A stretch of 64,000 bases of DNA from Providencia hangzhouensis (GCF_029193595.2 NZ_CP135052.1:2294001-2358000); one strand, 5' to 3'; counted from the first letter of the stretch, positions 1 through 10,452 are shown. The notes: generated by a model not told the origin, from the sequence alone. A program made the numbers and translations.

Positions 1-2146
1 AATAATAATAAGGTGTATTTAAAACAATCATTGAACCTAGGATTTGTCCAGTAGGGCTATTGTAAATTATAGGACTTGTAATCGTAGTTTTGTTCATTGA
101 ACTTAAGCGTCCAGTGTTATTATCTACGCGAGTAAAGGCATCAATGTTTAAATCTTTGCCAGCATGAATTGAACCTGATTTGGTATTATCTAGCTTATTA
201 AGATCTAAATTGACATCATTAGCACCTTGAATTTTTCCACTACGGTTATCAAGGTCATTTCTTAGTGTAATATTAATATCGCCTTTATTTCCAGCCTTTT
301 CCTGTGCATCTGAAACAATCACACCAGAGTTGTTATTTATGCCATTTGCTTTGATAGTAATAGAACCATCTTTGGTATAAATACCACCCGTTTGGCCGGA
401 AACACCGTATTTGCTAGCATAAGCATTAAAACCGCTAGCATAGCTGTTATCTACAGTTGTTGCATTAACTACGACATTAGAATCAGCAGTAATTAAACCT
501 CTGAGGTTGTTTAAGTAAGTTGCTTTAATGTCTATATTATTTCCTTTGATAAAACCATATTGGTTGTTAAGGGAATACACATCAAACTTGGACTTACCTG
601 CACCAGAAATTAGTGAACCTTGGTTATTAACAACATGAGCATTAATATTTAAGGCTTTTCCACTATCAATTGAAGAATAACCATTATTTACTAGGTTACT
701 TCCCAAGGTGATATTGATTGGGCCATTGTTAGATTTAATCAATGAGTTACTATTTTGTAACGTAATAGTATCTATATCGATTCTTCTTTTTGCTGAAATT
801 TGAGAGTTATTATTATTAGTGATAGTATTACGAGCATTTATTGTAATATCACGACCTAATAATGTTGAGTTATCGTTTGCTAGGGTGGTTGTTTCTATAG
901 TTAAACTACCATTACCACCTGCTCGAATTCCTCGTTCGTCTGCATTAACAACATTACTACGTAAGGTATAGTTGTTATCAATCTTCCCTGTTGCACGAAT
1001 TGCAATATCGCCACTATTAGTTTTGATTGAACCATTAGTATTAACAACATTTGCAGTTGAGATATTCATGTCTTTTTGAGCATGGACAATACCATTTCGG
1101 TTATCAATACTCGAAGCTGAAGTGAGTTTGAGATTACCGCCATTAGACTTAATCTGTCCATTCACATTACTTAGAACTAATCTTTGAGAATCAATATCAA
1201 CATCGCCATTAGCTATAATAGTGGAATTATTATATAAACCATTGGCTTTTATATTGATGTTGCCATTGGCATTTACTTTTCCGCGTTGGTTATACACTAA
1301 GCCAGTTGAATCAATATTAACTCCACCGATTCCGGCAGCTAGGTTTCCGTTATTGGAAACACCAGTTCCACTTTCAGTTGAAATTAAGGTAATTTTGTCA
1401 GCATACATACCACCCATGGCGGCTACATCGACACCAATTCGAGTTGCATTTCCAACGCCTTGAACTTTAGTCACGAAATTACCTTTGGCATCGACAAAGT
1501 TATTACCTGCGACGACATTAATTTCTTTAGCGTGGATATCACCTTGGATCACCGCAGAACGAGCGATGATATCCGTTGGGGAGTCTGATTTTAAGCGGCT
1601 ATTAATAATAATTTGGCCTTTTTCAACGTTATAGCCAAGAACTTCACCGCCAGCAACAATTGGTTTACCCGTTGTTAGAGTTACTCGGTCTGTGTTGATA
1701 AAACCACAATTATTACATGTGATACCAGATGCGTTAGCAACGATAACTTGTGCTTTATCACCTGCAACTTCAATCATTCCGCCTAGGGTACTTGCCTTAT
1801 ATGAATTAACTTCATTCAAAATGACTTTTGCAGGGCCATTACCATTATTTAAATTTAGGTTTCCATTGATTTGTCCGCCTAAACTGGTATTCGTATTTGT
1901 TGCGCTATTATTTAAAATAACCCCTTTTTGGTCAACATCAAATTGGCTATAAATGTTATGTGAGACACCTTTGTCACTAGCTCCTTTAATATGAACGATA
2001 GTCGGGCCATTACTTTGATTTATTACACCAGCACCATTTGTATTAACAACGGCGCCGTGAGCAACAGATATTGACCCTAAAATAACAGATACACTTAAAA
2101 AGAGTGGTTTGATTTTCATCATAGGATGAGTGGTAGGCTGTTTCAT
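1..2146 (-). CDS. Short filamentous haemagglutinin-type exoprotein (TpsA-like), paralogue 1, 3' end cut by window
   Basis: The minus-strand frame is open from an ATG at 2146 to the left edge without a stop, about 715 codons. It starts with a Sec-type signal (KPLFLSVSVILGSISVAHGA), followed by a two-partner-secretion domain: GVSHNIYSQFDVDQKG near residue 65, a MIEVAGDKAQVIVANASG stretch and the two-cysteine TCNNCGFINT motif. The rest is asparagine-rich beta-helix repeat. An AGGGAT ribosome site precedes the ATG. It is a paralogue of the gene at 13507-15654. The last visible residues (SPIIYNSPTGQILGSMIVLN) align with the last 25 residues of that protein, so the true stop is probably just outside the window and the protein is short. 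TpsA proteins are secreted to the surface by a TpsB porin and act in adhesion or contact; no TpsB gene is in the window. Function is inferred from the family only. Confidence 0.85.
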   Translation of the reverse strand, partial: MKQPTTHPMMKIKPLFLSVSVILGSISVAHGAVVNTNGAGVINQSNGPTIVHIKGASDKGVSHNIYSQFDVDQKGVILNNSATNTNTSLGGQINGNLNLNNGNGPAKVILNEVNSYKASTLGGMIEVAGDKAQVIVANASGITCNNCGFINTDRVTLTTGKPIVAGGEVLGYNVEKGQIIINSRLKSDSPTDIIARSAVIQGDIHAKEINVVAGNNFVDAKGNFVTKVQGVGNATRIGVDVAAMGGMYADKITLISTESGTGVSNNGNLAAGIGGVNIDSTGLVYNQRGKVNANGNINIKANGLYNNSTIIANGDVDIDSQRLVLSNVNGQIKSNGGNLKLTSASSIDNRNGIVHAQKDMNISTANVVNTNGSIKTNSGDIAIRATGKIDNNYTLRSNVVNADERGIRAGGNGSLTIETTTLANDNSTLLGRDITINARNTITNNNNSQISAKRRIDIDTITLQNSNSLIKSNNGPINITLGSNLVNNGYSSIDSGKALNINAHVVNNQGSLISGAGKSKFDVYSLNNQYGFIKGNNIDIKATYLNNLRGLITADSNVVVNATTVDNSYASGFNAYASKYGVSGQTGGIYTKDGSITIKANGINNNSGVIVSDAQEKAGNKGDINITLRNDLDNRSGKIQGANDVNLDLNKLDNTKSGSIHAGKDLNIDAFTRVDNNTGRLSSMNKTTITSPIIYNSPTGQILGSMIVLNTPYYY

Positions 2147-2382
2147 AAATATCCCTAAAATAGACTATAGATAAAATTAAAAATAGCTAAATAAAATTCC
2201 ATTAAAGCATGAAGATTATCCGTGATATTTGTTTTTATTAAAATTTAATTGTACTTAAGTTGAATCATACGGGTGCAAATAGCTTAAAATAATTATATTT
2301 TGATATAAATGGTGTTTTATATACAACGGTTGATTATTCTTAGTAAAATCAATTAGTAAGGTTTACTCTGCTGTGGATTTGA

Positions 2383-2419
2383 TAAGGGGATTTACCAGTG
2401 TGTAAGTACGTAAGTATTA
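2383..2419 (-). promoter_or_regulatory. Upstream element shared by the two haemagglutinin genes (copy 1)
   Basis: The plus strand reads ggggatttac then, eleven bases later, tacgtaag. A similar block (gaggattttac, then tacgtaat) lies at 15889-15924. Both are about 240-270 bases upstream of their start codons, in otherwise unlike AT-rich sequence. A shared promoter or operator is an inference. Confidence 0.35.
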
Positions 2420-2590
2420 TTCTTGATATTAATGGATTCGATTAGTAAATATTATGATTATTAAATTTTAGCTATTTAATCAATAGCTAATTAATAGTTA
2501 ATTGATATCTATTATATTTAAATTAGTTTAAAATTTAATTATAGAAGGCTAGGTAAAGTTTATTTAAGACTATTTTTTATAATTTTAAGT

Positions 2591-2623
2591 AACCAAGCCA
2601 TTAATTTTAAATATGACTTGATT
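2591..2623 (-). terminator. Possible terminator of the trp operon
   Basis: On the minus strand, AATCAAGTCAT can pair with ATGGCTTGGTT through an 11-bp stem with several G-U pairs, followed by an A/T-rich tail with TATAAAAAATA. It lies 17 bases past the trpA stop. The stem is weak, so the call is tentative. Confidence 0.4.
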
Positions 2624-2639
2624 ACTATTTATTCCTTAT

Positions 2640-3446
2640 CTATTTTTGTGTTGCTGCTTTCATTTTTGCAACGAATTCAGTTAATGATTTAAGCATAACG
2701 TCAGGGCGATGTAGGTTATTTTCAATAATTTTAACCACAGCTGAACCTGAAATTGCGCCTGCAGCACCATTTTTAATCGCTTCTTCGACTTGCTCAGGTT
2801 CTGATATTCCAAAACCTTGTAGGGCGGGAGCCGCTTTATATTGGTTTAATTGACTCAATAAGTGAGTCAATGGCATTTCTGCTCTTTTTTCAGTACCTGT
2901 CACGCCTGCACGAGATAATAAATAAGTATAACCTTGGCTATATTTCCCGATCTGTTGCAGTAGCTCATCATTAGCATTTGGTGGGCAAATAAAAATGGGT
3001 GCAATATTGTGAGCTAGCGCCGCTTCGCGAAATGGTTTTGATTCAGACATAGGGACATCTGCAACTAATACAGAATCAACACCTGCTTTTTCGCAGCGAA
3101 TATAAAAATTTTCAATACCATTCGTAAAAACTAAATTTGCATAGACTAATAAGCCAATAGGAATAGTAGGGTGTTTTTCTCGAATACGACGGAGTAGTTC
3201 GAAACAAATTGTTGGGGTAATTTCACTTTTAAATGCACGCAAATTTGCATTTTGGATAGTTGGGCCATCTGCCAGTGGATCAGAAAATGGAATACCAATT
3301 TCTAATGCATCAGCACCACCAGCAATCAAAGCATCGACAATTTTTAATGATAACTCAGCATCTGGGTCACCTAAAGTGACAAATGGAACAAATGCGCCTT
3401 GATTCTTCTGAGCTAAATGTTCAAAAAGTTGGGTGTAGCGTTCCAT
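2640..3446 (-). CDS. trpA: Tryptophan synthase alpha chain
   Basis: TrpA (268 aa, the usual length) cleaves indole-3-glycerol phosphate to indole and glyceraldehyde-3-phosphate. Indole is channelled to TrpB in the cytoplasmic alpha2-beta2 complex, the last step of tryptophan synthesis. The catalytic regions are clear: [13 protein letters not shown] near the N-terminus with the conserved acid, [17 protein letters not shown] around residues 49-65, and the phosphate-binding [10 protein letters not shown] and [10 protein letters not shown] loops late in the chain. The start codon overlaps the trpB stop as TAATG, which indicates translational coupling. It is the last gene of the operon. Confidence 0.98.
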   Translation of the reverse strand: MERYTQLFEHLAQKNQGAFVPFVTLGDPDAELSLKIVDALIAGGADALEIGIPFSDPLADGPTIQNANLRAFKSEITPTICFELLRRIREKHPTIPIGLLVYANLVFTNGIENFYIRCEKAGVDSVLVADVPMSESKPFREAALAHNIAPIFICPPNANDELLQQIGKYSQGYTYLLSRAGVTGTEKRAEMPLTHLLSQLNQYKAAPALQGFGISEPEQVEEAIKNGAAGAISGSAVVKIIENNLHRPDVMLKSLTEFVAKMKAATQK

Positions 3447-4636
3447 TAGATTTCTCCTTTGCTGGCTAAAATATCATGTACCGTAAAGATGTCTTTATCA
3501 CCACGGCCAGACAAATTGACGATTAATAACTGTTCTTTATTAGGTTCTTGCTCCGCCATTTTTAATGCATAAGCGAGTGCATGAGATGACTCTAATGCAG
3601 GAATAATCCCTTCTTTACGTGATAATAATTTAAAAGCATTTAAGGCTTCATCATCAGTAATAGAAACATATTCAGCACGACCGATACTGTTTAAATGGGC
3701 ATGCTGAGGGCCAACAGACGGAAAATCTAATCCTGCAGAGATAGAATATGATTCTTCAATTTGACCTTCATTGGTTTGCATCATTGGCGATTTCATACCG
3801 AAATAAATCCCGACACGGCCATGTTTTAACGGGGCACCATGTTGGCCGGATTCAATACCTAATCCAGCAGGTTCCACACCGATTAGTTTCACATCTTCTT
3901 CTGGAATAAAAGAGGCAAATAAGCCGATTGCATTTGAACCACCACCAATACAGGCAACGACAGCATCAGGTAAACGGCCTTCTTTTTCGAGAATTTGTTG
4001 TTTTGCTTCATCACCAATCATACGTTGGAATTCACGTACAATTGTTGGGTAAGGGTGTGGCCCCGCCGCGGTTCCTAATAAATAATGAGCTTTATCATAG
4101 CTGCCAGACCAGTCCCTTAATGCTTCGTTACAGGCATCTTTCAATGTGGCTGAACCGCTGTAAACTGGAATAACTTCAGCGCCCATTAATTTCATGCGAA
4201 ATACATTGGGAGACTGGCGTTCTACATCTTTGGCACCCATATAAATACGGCATTTCATGTTCAGTAATGCACAAGCCAGTGCTGTCGCAACGCCGTGCTG
4301 CCCAGCGCCTGTTTCTGCAATTATTTCAGTTTTTCCCATTCGCTTAGCAAGTAGTGCTTGGCCTAATACTTGGTTAGTCTTATGGGCACCGCCGTGCAGT
4401 AAATCTTCTCGCTTTAAATATAATTTTGTTTTTGTACCTGCGGTTAGATTTTTACATAACGTTAGCGCAGTAGGGCGACCTGCATAGTTTTTTAGTAAGT
4501 CGTGAAACTCACGAATAAATTCATCATCATTCTGTGCGTCGATAAACGCGTCTTCTAATTGGTTTAACGCAGGAATAAGAATTTCTGGGACATATTGCCC
4601 ACCAAACTCGCCAAAATACGGATCTAATTTGCTCAT
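3446..4636 (-). CDS. trpB: Tryptophan synthase beta chain
   Basis: TrpB (396 aa) is the PLP enzyme that condenses indole with L-serine to tryptophan. The PLP lysine lies in [14 protein letters not shown] near residue 87. The phosphate-binding [10 protein letters not shown] loop is near residue 230, and the [17 protein letters not shown] active-site segment follows. The N-terminus ([17 protein letters not shown]) is typical. It starts 47 bases after trpC and overlaps the trpA start by one base. A complete, ordinary family member. Confidence 0.98.
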   Translation of the reverse strand: MSKLDPYFGEFGGQYVPEILIPALNQLEDAFIDAQNDDEFIREFHDLLKNYAGRPTALTLCKNLTAGTKTKLYLKREDLLHGGAHKTNQVLGQALLAKRMGKTEIIAETGAGQHGVATALACALLNMKCRIYMGAKDVERQSPNVFRMKLMGAEVIPVYSGSATLKDACNEALRDWSGSYDKAHYLLGTAAGPHPYPTIVREFQRMIGDEAKQQILEKEGRLPDAVVACIGGGSNAIGLFASFIPEEDVKLIGVEPAGLGIESGQHGAPLKHGRVGIYFGMKSPMMQTNEGQIEESYSISAGLDFPSVGPQHAHLNSIGRAEYVSITDDEALNAFKLLSRKEGIIPALESSHALAYALKMAEQEPNKEQLLIVNLSGRGDKDIFTVHDILASKGEI

Positions 4637-4683
4637 TATTTATTGTCCATTTTATCAGTTACATTAATTGGTGTTGGAGTCTT

Positions 4684-6075
4684 TCATTTCGTTGTGTATT
4701 GATGAGCCGTTGATTTGGCTAACAACGTTGACAACACCAAATTTATTTTTTGTTGACTTTTTATACCTGGTTCAATTTCAACCCCTGAATTAAAGTCCAA
4801 TCCGTTGCACAGTAACTTAGCTGCATCTAGGCAGTTATCAGGGGTAAGCCCCCCCGCTATCATTAATTTCTGTGTTGTGGACGAGGGGATTGCTGACCAA
4901 TCGAAGGTTTTGCCAGTACCACCAGAGCCATTATCCAGCAATAACACATCAATACCTTGTGTATCGTAGTCATCTAGAGTTGTTCGTGACATATCAAGCG
5001 CCTTCCAAACTTCACAGTAGTTTGGTAAAAATGTTTTTAACGTATTGATATAAGAAGTATCTTCTTCACCATGTAATTGTACCGCAGATAATGCAAGTTG
5101 CTTGGCGATATGGGCAACAAAATCCGCGGACTGATTGCGGAAAACACCGACATATTTTAAAGGCGCGGCATGGATGATATTCTGCGCCTGTGACAACGTC
5201 ACTTTTCTAGGGGAGGTTTCAGCAAAAATTAATCCTCCATAGTGTGCTCCCGCTTCAAATGCGGCTTTTGCATCTTGCTCGCGGGTTAAACCACAGACTT
5301 TATGTTCTCCCACTAACAAGTTTCGAATGGCTTTATCTAGGTCAGCTTGCTCCATTAAGGCGCTACCGATTAAAAAACCATTCGCAAATTGTTTCAGCGA
5401 CTGAATATGTTGGTGTTGATGAATACCTGACTCACTGATCACAATGGTACCCTTCGCTAAGCGGGGTGCGAGTTCACGAGTTCGGTTTAAATCAATAGAA
5501 AGGTCACGTAAATCACGGTTATTGATACCAACAACCTTGGCTTGTAACCGAATTGCTCTCTCTAATTCTTCTTCATTACTGACTTCCGTTAATATTCCCA
5601 TATTAAGTTGATGAGCGACTTCTGCTAACGCTTTATATTCATCATCATTTAAGACAGATAACATGAGTAAAATGGCATCCGCTTGGTAGTAACGTGCAAG
5701 GTAGATTTGGTATGGGTCAATGATGAAATCTTTGCATAACACGGGTTGTTTTACGGTATTACTGACAATCGTTAAGTAATCCATATTCCCTTGAAAATAT
5801 TTTTCATCAGTAAGAACGGAAATCGCGGATGCGTAGGGCGCATAAGTTTTAGCTATCACAGCGGGATCGAAGTCAGCACGAATCAACCCCTTTGAAGGCG
5901 ATGCTTTTTTGCACTCTAAAATAAATACAGGGCGTTTTGCGCTTAGTGCGTTATAGAAACTACGTTGGCTAGGTTGAATACCAGCAATAAAGCTTTCTAA
6001 TGGCTGCTTGGCTTTGCGTTCGATTAAATAATCAACTTTATCATCAACAATTTTTTGTAAGACTGTCGCTTTCAT
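4684..6075 (-). CDS. trpC: Bifunctional indole-3-glycerol-phosphate synthase / phosphoribosylanthranilate isomerase
   Basis: This 463-aa fusion carries out two consecutive steps. The N-terminal TrpC half has the FILECKKASPSKG motif near residue 48 and the VLCKDFIIDPYQIYLAR segment, and closes the indole ring. The C-terminal TrpF half has the KVCGLTREQDA start near residue 258 and LLLDNGSGGTGKTFDW phosphate-loop region, and performs the Amadori rearrangement. The start at 6075 (MKATVLQKIV) was chosen over an in-frame ATG 13 codons upstream because it matches the family N-terminus, has AAGGAA just upstream, and lies one base after the trpD stop. The fusion is normal for enterobacteria. A perfect matS site is embedded at 5190-5202. 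Confidence 0.97.
   Translation of the reverse strand: MKATVLQKIVDDKVDYLIERKAKQPLESFIAGIQPSQRSFYNALSAKRPVFILECKKASPSKGLIRADFDPAVIAKTYAPYASAISVLTDEKYFQGNMDYLTIVSNTVKQPVLCKDFIIDPYQIYLARYYQADAILLMLSVLNDDEYKALAEVAHQLNMGILTEVSNEEELERAIRLQAKVVGINNRDLRDLSIDLNRTRELAPRLAKGTIVISESGIHQHQHIQSLKQFANGFLIGSALMEQADLDKAIRNLLVGEHKVCGLTREQDAKAAFEAGAHYGGLIFAETSPRKVTLSQAQNIIHAAPLKYVGVFRNQSADFVAHIAKQLALSAVQLHGEEDTSYINTLKTFLPNYCEVWKALDMSRTTLDDYDTQGIDVLLLDNGSGGTGKTFDWSAIPSSTTQKLMIAGGLTPDNCLDAAKLLCNGLDFNSGVEIEPGIKSQQKINLVLSTLLAKSTAHQYTTK
5190..5202. other. matS site (MatP-binding, Ter macrodomain), perfect match
   Basis: The sequence GTGACAACGTCAC fits the enterobacterial MatP consensus GTGACRNYGTCAC at all 13 positions. 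It lies inside trpC. MatP binding at such sites organises the terminus region into one macrodomain. Two more perfect sites and other terminus signals in the window support a real site. Confidence 0.85.
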
Positions 6076-6076
6076 T

Positions 6077-7078
6077 TTATTGGTTCCTTGCCGCGAGTGC
6101 TGTGACGCGGTCAAATGCTTTACCGCTACGAATAATTGCGAGTGCGTGTTCGCTGTTTTGTTTTAAGTCTTCATGGCCATTAATACGCATCAACATGGCG
6201 ACATTGGCCGCTACAGCAGCTTCGTGAGCAGCTTGCCCATGGCCTTGAAGCAAGTTACTAAGTAACACGCGGTTTTCATCTGGTGTTCCGCCTTCTAAGT
6301 CACGTAATTGATACGGTTCTAACCCAAAATTATCTGCAGTTAATTGGTAATGTTGTACTTTGCCATCTTTTAATTCAGCGACTTGAGTTACTGCATGTAA
6401 TGAAACCTCATCCATCCCTCCACTGTGTACCACAGCTGCACGGGTGAAACCAAGCATCTGTAATGTTTCAGACACCGGTTTTACTAATGATTCTTGGTAA
6501 ACTCCTATAAGGGCAATTGGCGGACGAGCCGGATTGATTAATGGCCCCAATACATTAAATAACGTTCGGGTTTTCAATTGAGTGCGTACAGGGGCCGCAT
6601 GGCGGAACCCACTATGGTATTGCGGTGCAAATAAAAAACAAACACCAAGCTCATCTAATGCGTCACGAGCACTTTGCGCACTGAGATCAAGAGCGATACC
6701 AAAAGCAGCCAGTAAATCTGAAGAACCTGAACGGCTCGAAACACTACGATTACCATGTTTGGCTACTTTAATACCACATTCAGCAGCAACAAAGGCACTT
6801 GCTGTTGAAATATTAATACTATTTGCACCATCTCCCCCTGTACCAACAATATCACTGTATAGGTAGTCAGGGCGGGGAAAGGGTTGTGCATTTTCTAAAC
6901 AAGCTAGAGCGGCACCCGCAATTTCTTGTGGTTGTTCGCCACGCATTTTCATACTGATTAACACAGCGGCTAACTGAGGTTCTGTTAATTCACCTTGAAT
7001 AATGGCATTAAACAAGTACTGGCTTTCTTGTTGAGTTAGCGGCTGCGCTTTAAATAATTTATCATAAATATTTTGCAT
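6077..7078 (-). CDS. trpD: Anthranilate phosphoribosyltransferase
   Basis: TrpD (333 aa) transfers phosphoribose from PRPP to anthranilate. The PRPP-binding [19 protein letters not shown] segment lies around residues 78-96, [17 protein letters not shown] follows, and the [19 protein letters not shown] region is near the C-terminus. It is a stand-alone protein here: the glutamine amidotransferase is encoded separately by the upstream trpG, 21 bases away, unlike the E. coli TrpGD fusion. The one-base gap to trpC suggests coupled translation. Confidence 0.97.
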   Translation of the reverse strand: MQNIYDKLFKAQPLTQQESQYLFNAIIQGELTEPQLAAVLISMKMRGEQPQEIAGAALACLENAQPFPRPDYLYSDIVGTGGDGANSINISTASAFVAAECGIKVAKHGNRSVSSRSGSSDLLAAFGIALDLSAQSARDALDELGVCFLFAPQYHSGFRHAAPVRTQLKTRTLFNVLGPLINPARPPIALIGVYQESLVKPVSETLQMLGFTRAAVVHSGGMDEVSLHAVTQVAELKDGKVQHYQLTADNFGLEPYQLRDLEGGTPDENRVLLSNLLQGHGQAAHEAAVAANVAMLMRINGHEDLKQNSEHALAIIRSGKAFDRVTALAARNQ

Positions 7079-7099
7079 AATTGGCTCTTTAGTATTCCG

Positions 7100-7711
7100 T
7101 TAGTGCGAATGAGTGGATTCGATTGCATTGGGAGTAGAAAGAGCCCATGCCACGGTGTTTTCTAACAACTGTTTACCTTGGGTTGTTAAAATGGATTCTG
7201 GGTGAAATTGGAATCCACAAACTCTATCGCTATCATTACGTACAGCCATGACCATGCCATTTGACTGAGCACAAATGGTCAAGCTCTCTGGAATTTGGCT
7301 ACCAACAAGAGAGTGGTAGCGAGCCACTGATATTGGGTTTTCAAGATGGTTAAACATGGCTAATCCATCATGTGTGGCTATTGAGGATTTACCATGCAAA
7401 ATTTCACCTGCAGCAGAGACAGTTCCACCATAGGCCTCAACAATAGCTTGGTGACCTAAGCAAATACCGATAACAGGAATTTTGCCTTTTACGCGCATCA
7501 ATATTTCTGGCATTGAACCTGCTTCACTAGGTTTTCCTGGACCGGGTGATAAGACTAAAATAGGTGAAACCATTTGATTTAATACAGATAAAATATGTTC
7601 TGCACTGACGGTGTTGCGATAAATAACCACCTGATGTCCACCCGCACGTAGTTGGTCTACCAGGTTATAAGTAAAGGAGTCAACGTTATCGAGCAGTAAA
7701 ATATTCGCCAT
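7100..7711 (-). CDS. trpG: Anthranilate synthase component II (glutamine amidotransferase)
   Basis: TrpG (203 aa) releases ammonia from glutamine for TrpE. It shows the class I amidotransferase triad: the nucleophile Cys in GICLGHQAI near residue 84, and His/Glu in [11 protein letters not shown] near residue 171. [12 protein letters not shown] forms the oxyanion region. The start overlaps the trpE stop (TAATG). A separate trpG, not fused to trpD, is as found in Serratia and Proteus relatives rather than E. coli. Confidence 0.97.
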   Translation of the reverse strand: MANILLLDNVDSFTYNLVDQLRAGGHQVVIYRNTVSAEHILSVLNQMVSPILVLSPGPGKPSEAGSMPEILMRVKGKIPVIGICLGHQAIVEAYGGTVSAAGEILHGKSSIATHDGLAMFNHLENPISVARYHSLVGSQIPESLTICAQSNGMVMAVRNDSDRVCGFQFHPESILTTQGKQLLENTVAWALSTPNAIESTHSH

Positions 7712-9285
7712 TAGAATAACTCCTTAACTTGGTGTGCTTGGGCAATTGCACGGATCACCGCACGTGCTTTATTACGGGTTTCATCGGCTTCAGCTTGAGG
7801 TATGGAGTCTAGAACGACACCACCTCCCGCTTGTACAGTGGCAATGCCATTTTCTACGTAGGCGGAGCGAATAACGATGCAAGTATCAAAATCACCATTT
7901 CCTTGAAAATATCCCACAGCCCCCCCGTATGATCCTCGGCGCTCTTGTTCATATTGCGCAATCAGCTGCATTGCTTTTACTTTTGGTGCACCCGTTAACG
8001 TTCCCATATTCATACAGGCTTGATATGCATGAAAAACATCTAAATCTTGGCGTAATGTTCCCACGACATGAGAAACCAAATGCATCACGAAAGAATAGCG
8101 GTCAACCTTAGTTAGGTTAGCAACGTAACGGCTACCCGCTTCACAAATACGCGCTAAATCGTTACGTGCTAAGTCAACGAGCATGATGTGTTCAGCAAGC
8201 TCTTTCTCATCAGAACGCATGGAAAGCTCAATTCGGCTATCTAAATCAAGGTCTAATTCACCTTGGGCATTTCGTCCACGAGGGCGAGTTCCGGCGATTG
8301 GATAAATTTCCACTTTGCGATTTGCTGTCGCATATTTGAGTGCGCTTTCGGGTGAAGCCCCAAAGAGTGTGAATGCGTCATCTTGCATGTAGAACATATA
8401 AGGGCTTGGGTTTTGTGCTTTGAGTTTTTGGTACGCAATTAAGGGATGTGAGCATGGCATCGTAAATTTACGAGAAGGCACAACCTGAAAAATATCCCCA
8501 CGGTATATGGCTTCTTTTAATGAGGTGACAATTTCCCCATATTCTGGGTCATTTTTGTTTACCGAGACGGCAAAGTCAGGCGCAGTTGCTAAAGGAAGCG
8601 CTGGCAAGAACGGCCGGCACGAAGCGATAATTTGAGCGTGACGCTGCGTAACAGTTTCGACATCTTGCTCATTTTGCGTAAATAGGCAACTTTTTAGACG
8701 TGCAGCCTGATTTTGATGGTCGATCACTAAACAATGCTCAGCAACAAAAAAACAGTAATCAGGGCAGTGATTAACGGTATTTACCTTGGGTAAATCTTCA
8801 AAACTCGCGACTAAATCATAAGCAAACAATCCACCAACAAACAGATTTTCAGGTTTTGTGGAATAGGCTTGTGCAAGAGCGGGTAGTGCACGTAAAACGT
8901 CTAAGCTAGATGCAGCCTTCAGGCGGCTGTCTTCGTCTAAATCTTGTCCAGGCTGGCTGAACGTTACCGTCAAACTATTTTCTTGCATGCTATGATGCAT
9001 GATTAAATCTGTTAATTGAGCTAACAGTTTAGGTAATAAGGCCTGGCCATTTGGCGTCAACGCTTCTATTTCAACTTGTTGGCCAAAAGCACGAATACGT
9101 AGCGCGCTGTTGACAATCAATAAGCTTTGCAAGTTGGCTTTATTATTAATTTCAGCGGATTCCAACAGCATTGTTGATGGAACTTGATGACACAAATGAT
9201 TAAATAATAATGTTGGGTCAGGCTGATAATTAATTGGGCTATCCAGATACTTAAAATGTGCTAATGTGGTGTTTTGTTCGTTCAT
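7711..9285 (-). CDS. trpE: Anthranilate synthase component I
   Basis: TrpE (524 aa) converts chorismate to anthranilate with ammonia from TrpG; it is the first committed and feedback-regulated step. The tryptophan-binding LLESAEI motif is present near residue 40. The chorismate-binding domain has [19 protein letters not shown], the [19 protein letters not shown] block and [15 protein letters not shown]. First structural gene of the operon; it follows the leader and attenuator. The retained LLES motif suggests normal feedback inhibition. Confidence 0.97.
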   Translation of the reverse strand: MNEQNTTLAHFKYLDSPINYQPDPTLLFNHLCHQVPSTMLLESAEINNKANLQSLLIVNSALRIRAFGQQVEIEALTPNGQALLPKLLAQLTDLIMHHSMQENSLTVTFSQPGQDLDEDSRLKAASSLDVLRALPALAQAYSTKPENLFVGGLFAYDLVASFEDLPKVNTVNHCPDYCFFVAEHCLVIDHQNQAARLKSCLFTQNEQDVETVTQRHAQIIASCRPFLPALPLATAPDFAVSVNKNDPEYGEIVTSLKEAIYRGDIFQVVPSRKFTMPCSHPLIAYQKLKAQNPSPYMFYMQDDAFTLFGASPESALKYATANRKVEIYPIAGTRPRGRNAQGELDLDLDSRIELSMRSDEKELAEHIMLVDLARNDLARICEAGSRYVANLTKVDRYSFVMHLVSHVVGTLRQDLDVFHAYQACMNMGTLTGAPKVKAMQLIAQYEQERRGSYGGAVGYFQGNGDFDTCIVIRSAYVENGIATVQAGGGVVLDSIPQAEADETRNKARAVIRAIAQAHQVKELF

Positions 9286-9313
9286 TATGTTGCCTTACGC
9301 TAATTTTTGACAT

Positions 9314-9342
9314 AAAAAAACCCGCCGAGGAAGGGCGGGTTT
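9314..9342 (-). terminator. trp attenuator
   Basis: On the transcribed minus strand, AAACCCGCC pairs with GGCGGGTTT across a 7-base loop, followed by a run of seven T. It is a strong intrinsic terminator 29 bases ahead of trpE and just after the leader peptide stop, the classic attenuation arrangement. Confidence 0.95.
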
Positions 9343-9362
9343 GGCACTGAAACATACAATAA

Positions 9363-9434
9363 CTATGCGCGTGCGGCTTCCGCCCAATTTGGGAAGTCAC
9401 GCCACCAACGATTTGATAAATTTAATAAAGTCAT
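9363..9434 (-). CDS. trpL: trp operon leader peptide
   Basis: A 23-codon reading frame from the ATG at 9434 to the TAG at 9363, too short for routine gene finders. It begins MTLLNLSNRWWRDF and contains adjacent Trp codons at positions 10-11 plus a third Trp at 17. A GAGG ribosome site lies seven bases upstream. Ribosome stalling at the Trp codons when charged tRNA-Trp is scarce would favour the antiterminator over the attenuator at 9314-9342. The product itself is not expected to have a function. Confidence 0.92.
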   Translation of the reverse strand: MTLLNLSNRWWRDFPNWAEAARA

Positions 9435-9483
9435 TGTATGCCTCACTGGATAAACTGATTATTTTTAGCTTTAGCCGTCTTGC

Positions 9484-9517
9484 GTACTAGTTAACTGGAT
9501 CGCGCTATTTATGTCAA
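9484..9517 (-). promoter_or_regulatory. trp promoter and TrpR operator
   Basis: On the minus strand, TTGACA (9517-9512) is followed after 17 bases by TTAACT (9494-9489), the same boxes and spacing as the E. coli trp promoter. The minus strand reads CAGTTAACTAGTAC across the -10 box (9497-9484), a close match to the palindromic TrpR operator. Repression by tryptophan-bound TrpR is therefore expected in addition to attenuation. Confidence 0.93.
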
Positions 9518-9576
9518 GGACTTTATTAATTTATTAGGAAAAATAGTTTTTCATGGAAATAGGAGAAGATATCAAT

Positions 9577-10452
9577 ATGCCGACAGCCTCGTCGCCATTA
9601 GTGACTCGCTATGACTTACATAGCCATACGAATGCTTCGGATGGTGACCTCACTCCTGCTGAGTTAATCGAACGTGCAGTGGAAAAAGGGGTTAATATTT
9701 TAGCGATTACCGACCACGATACCTGTGAAGGTGTATTAGAGGCTCGCCGCTATCTTGCTGAACATGAGTGGCCAATTGAGCTAGTCAATGGCGTTGAAAT
9801 TTCGACACTTTGGGAGAATATTGAAATACATATAGTGGGCTTAAATTTTTCGCCTTCACATCCCGCGATGGTTCAATTGTTAAAAACACAATCTGAGCAT
9901 CGTTTAGAGCGTGGTATTGAGATGGGCAGGCGGTTACAAAAAGCAGGCATTGACGATGCATGGGAAAATGCACAACGTATTTCTGGTGGTGGGCAGGTAA
10001 CGCGGGCACATTTTGCACAATATATTGTGAAAATAGGTAAAGAAAAAACGATTAATAATGTATTTAAACGTTTTTTATCGAAAGGGAAAACAGGGTATGT
10101 GCCTGCGAAGTGGTGCACAATTCAAGACTCAATTGACGCAATCCATGCCGCAGGGGGAGTTGCGGTATTAGCGCATCCGTCTAAATATCAATTATCCAAT
10201 AAATGGTTAAAACGGTTGGTTGCGTATTTTAAACAGTGCGGTGGTGATGCTATGGAGGTTTCTCACTGCCAGCAACCGCCAAATGAAAAGCAATATTTAG
10301 CAGAATTGGCCAATAATGCTAATTTGTATACATCCGTTGGTTCAGATTTTCATCGACCTTGCTCTTGGATAGAGCTTGGCAGAAATTTATGGTTGCCCGA
10401 TGATGACAAGGCTGTTTGGACACTTTGGGATACAGTAAAAACAGCTAATTAA
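9577..10452 (+). CDS. rnm: RNase AM, PHP-domain 5'-3' exoribonuclease
   Basis: A 291-aa YciV/Rnm protein of the PHP phosphoesterase family, which in E. coli trims the 5' ends of rRNAs and degrades short oligoribonucleotides. Metal-binding motifs are visible: YDLHSHTNASDG near the start, AITDHDTCEG, GVEIS, the VLAHPSK segment near residue 205 and VGSDFHRP near the end. The start at 9577 (MPTASSPLVTRYDLHSH) was chosen over an ATG eight codons upstream because AGGAGA lies before it and the length before DLHSH matches relatives. It lies divergent from trp, as in E. coli. Confidence 0.93.
   Translation: MPTASSPLVTRYDLHSHTNASDGDLTPAELIERAVEKGVNILAITDHDTCEGVLEARRYLAEHEWPIELVNGVEISTLWENIEIHIVGLNFSPSHPAMVQLLKTQSEHRLERGIEMGRRLQKAGIDDAWENAQRISGGGQVTRAHFAQYIVKIGKEKTINNVFKRFLSKGKTGYVPAKWCTIQDSIDAIHAAGGVAVLAHPSKYQLSNKWLKRLVAYFKQCGGDAMEVSHCQQPPNEKQYLAELANNANLYTSVGSDFHRPCSWIELGRNLWLPDDDKAVWTLWDTVKTAN

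Larger units (their letters stand above)
2147..2639. other. Long AT-rich gap between trpA and haemagglutinin gene 1
   Basis: About 490 bases with no supported gene. It holds the putative trp operon terminator (2591-2623) and the long upstream region of haemagglutinin gene 1. That region includes an element around 2383-2419 (ggatttac, then tacgtaa) that recurs at the same distance upstream of the paralogue. Nothing else is recognisable. Confidence 0.6.
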
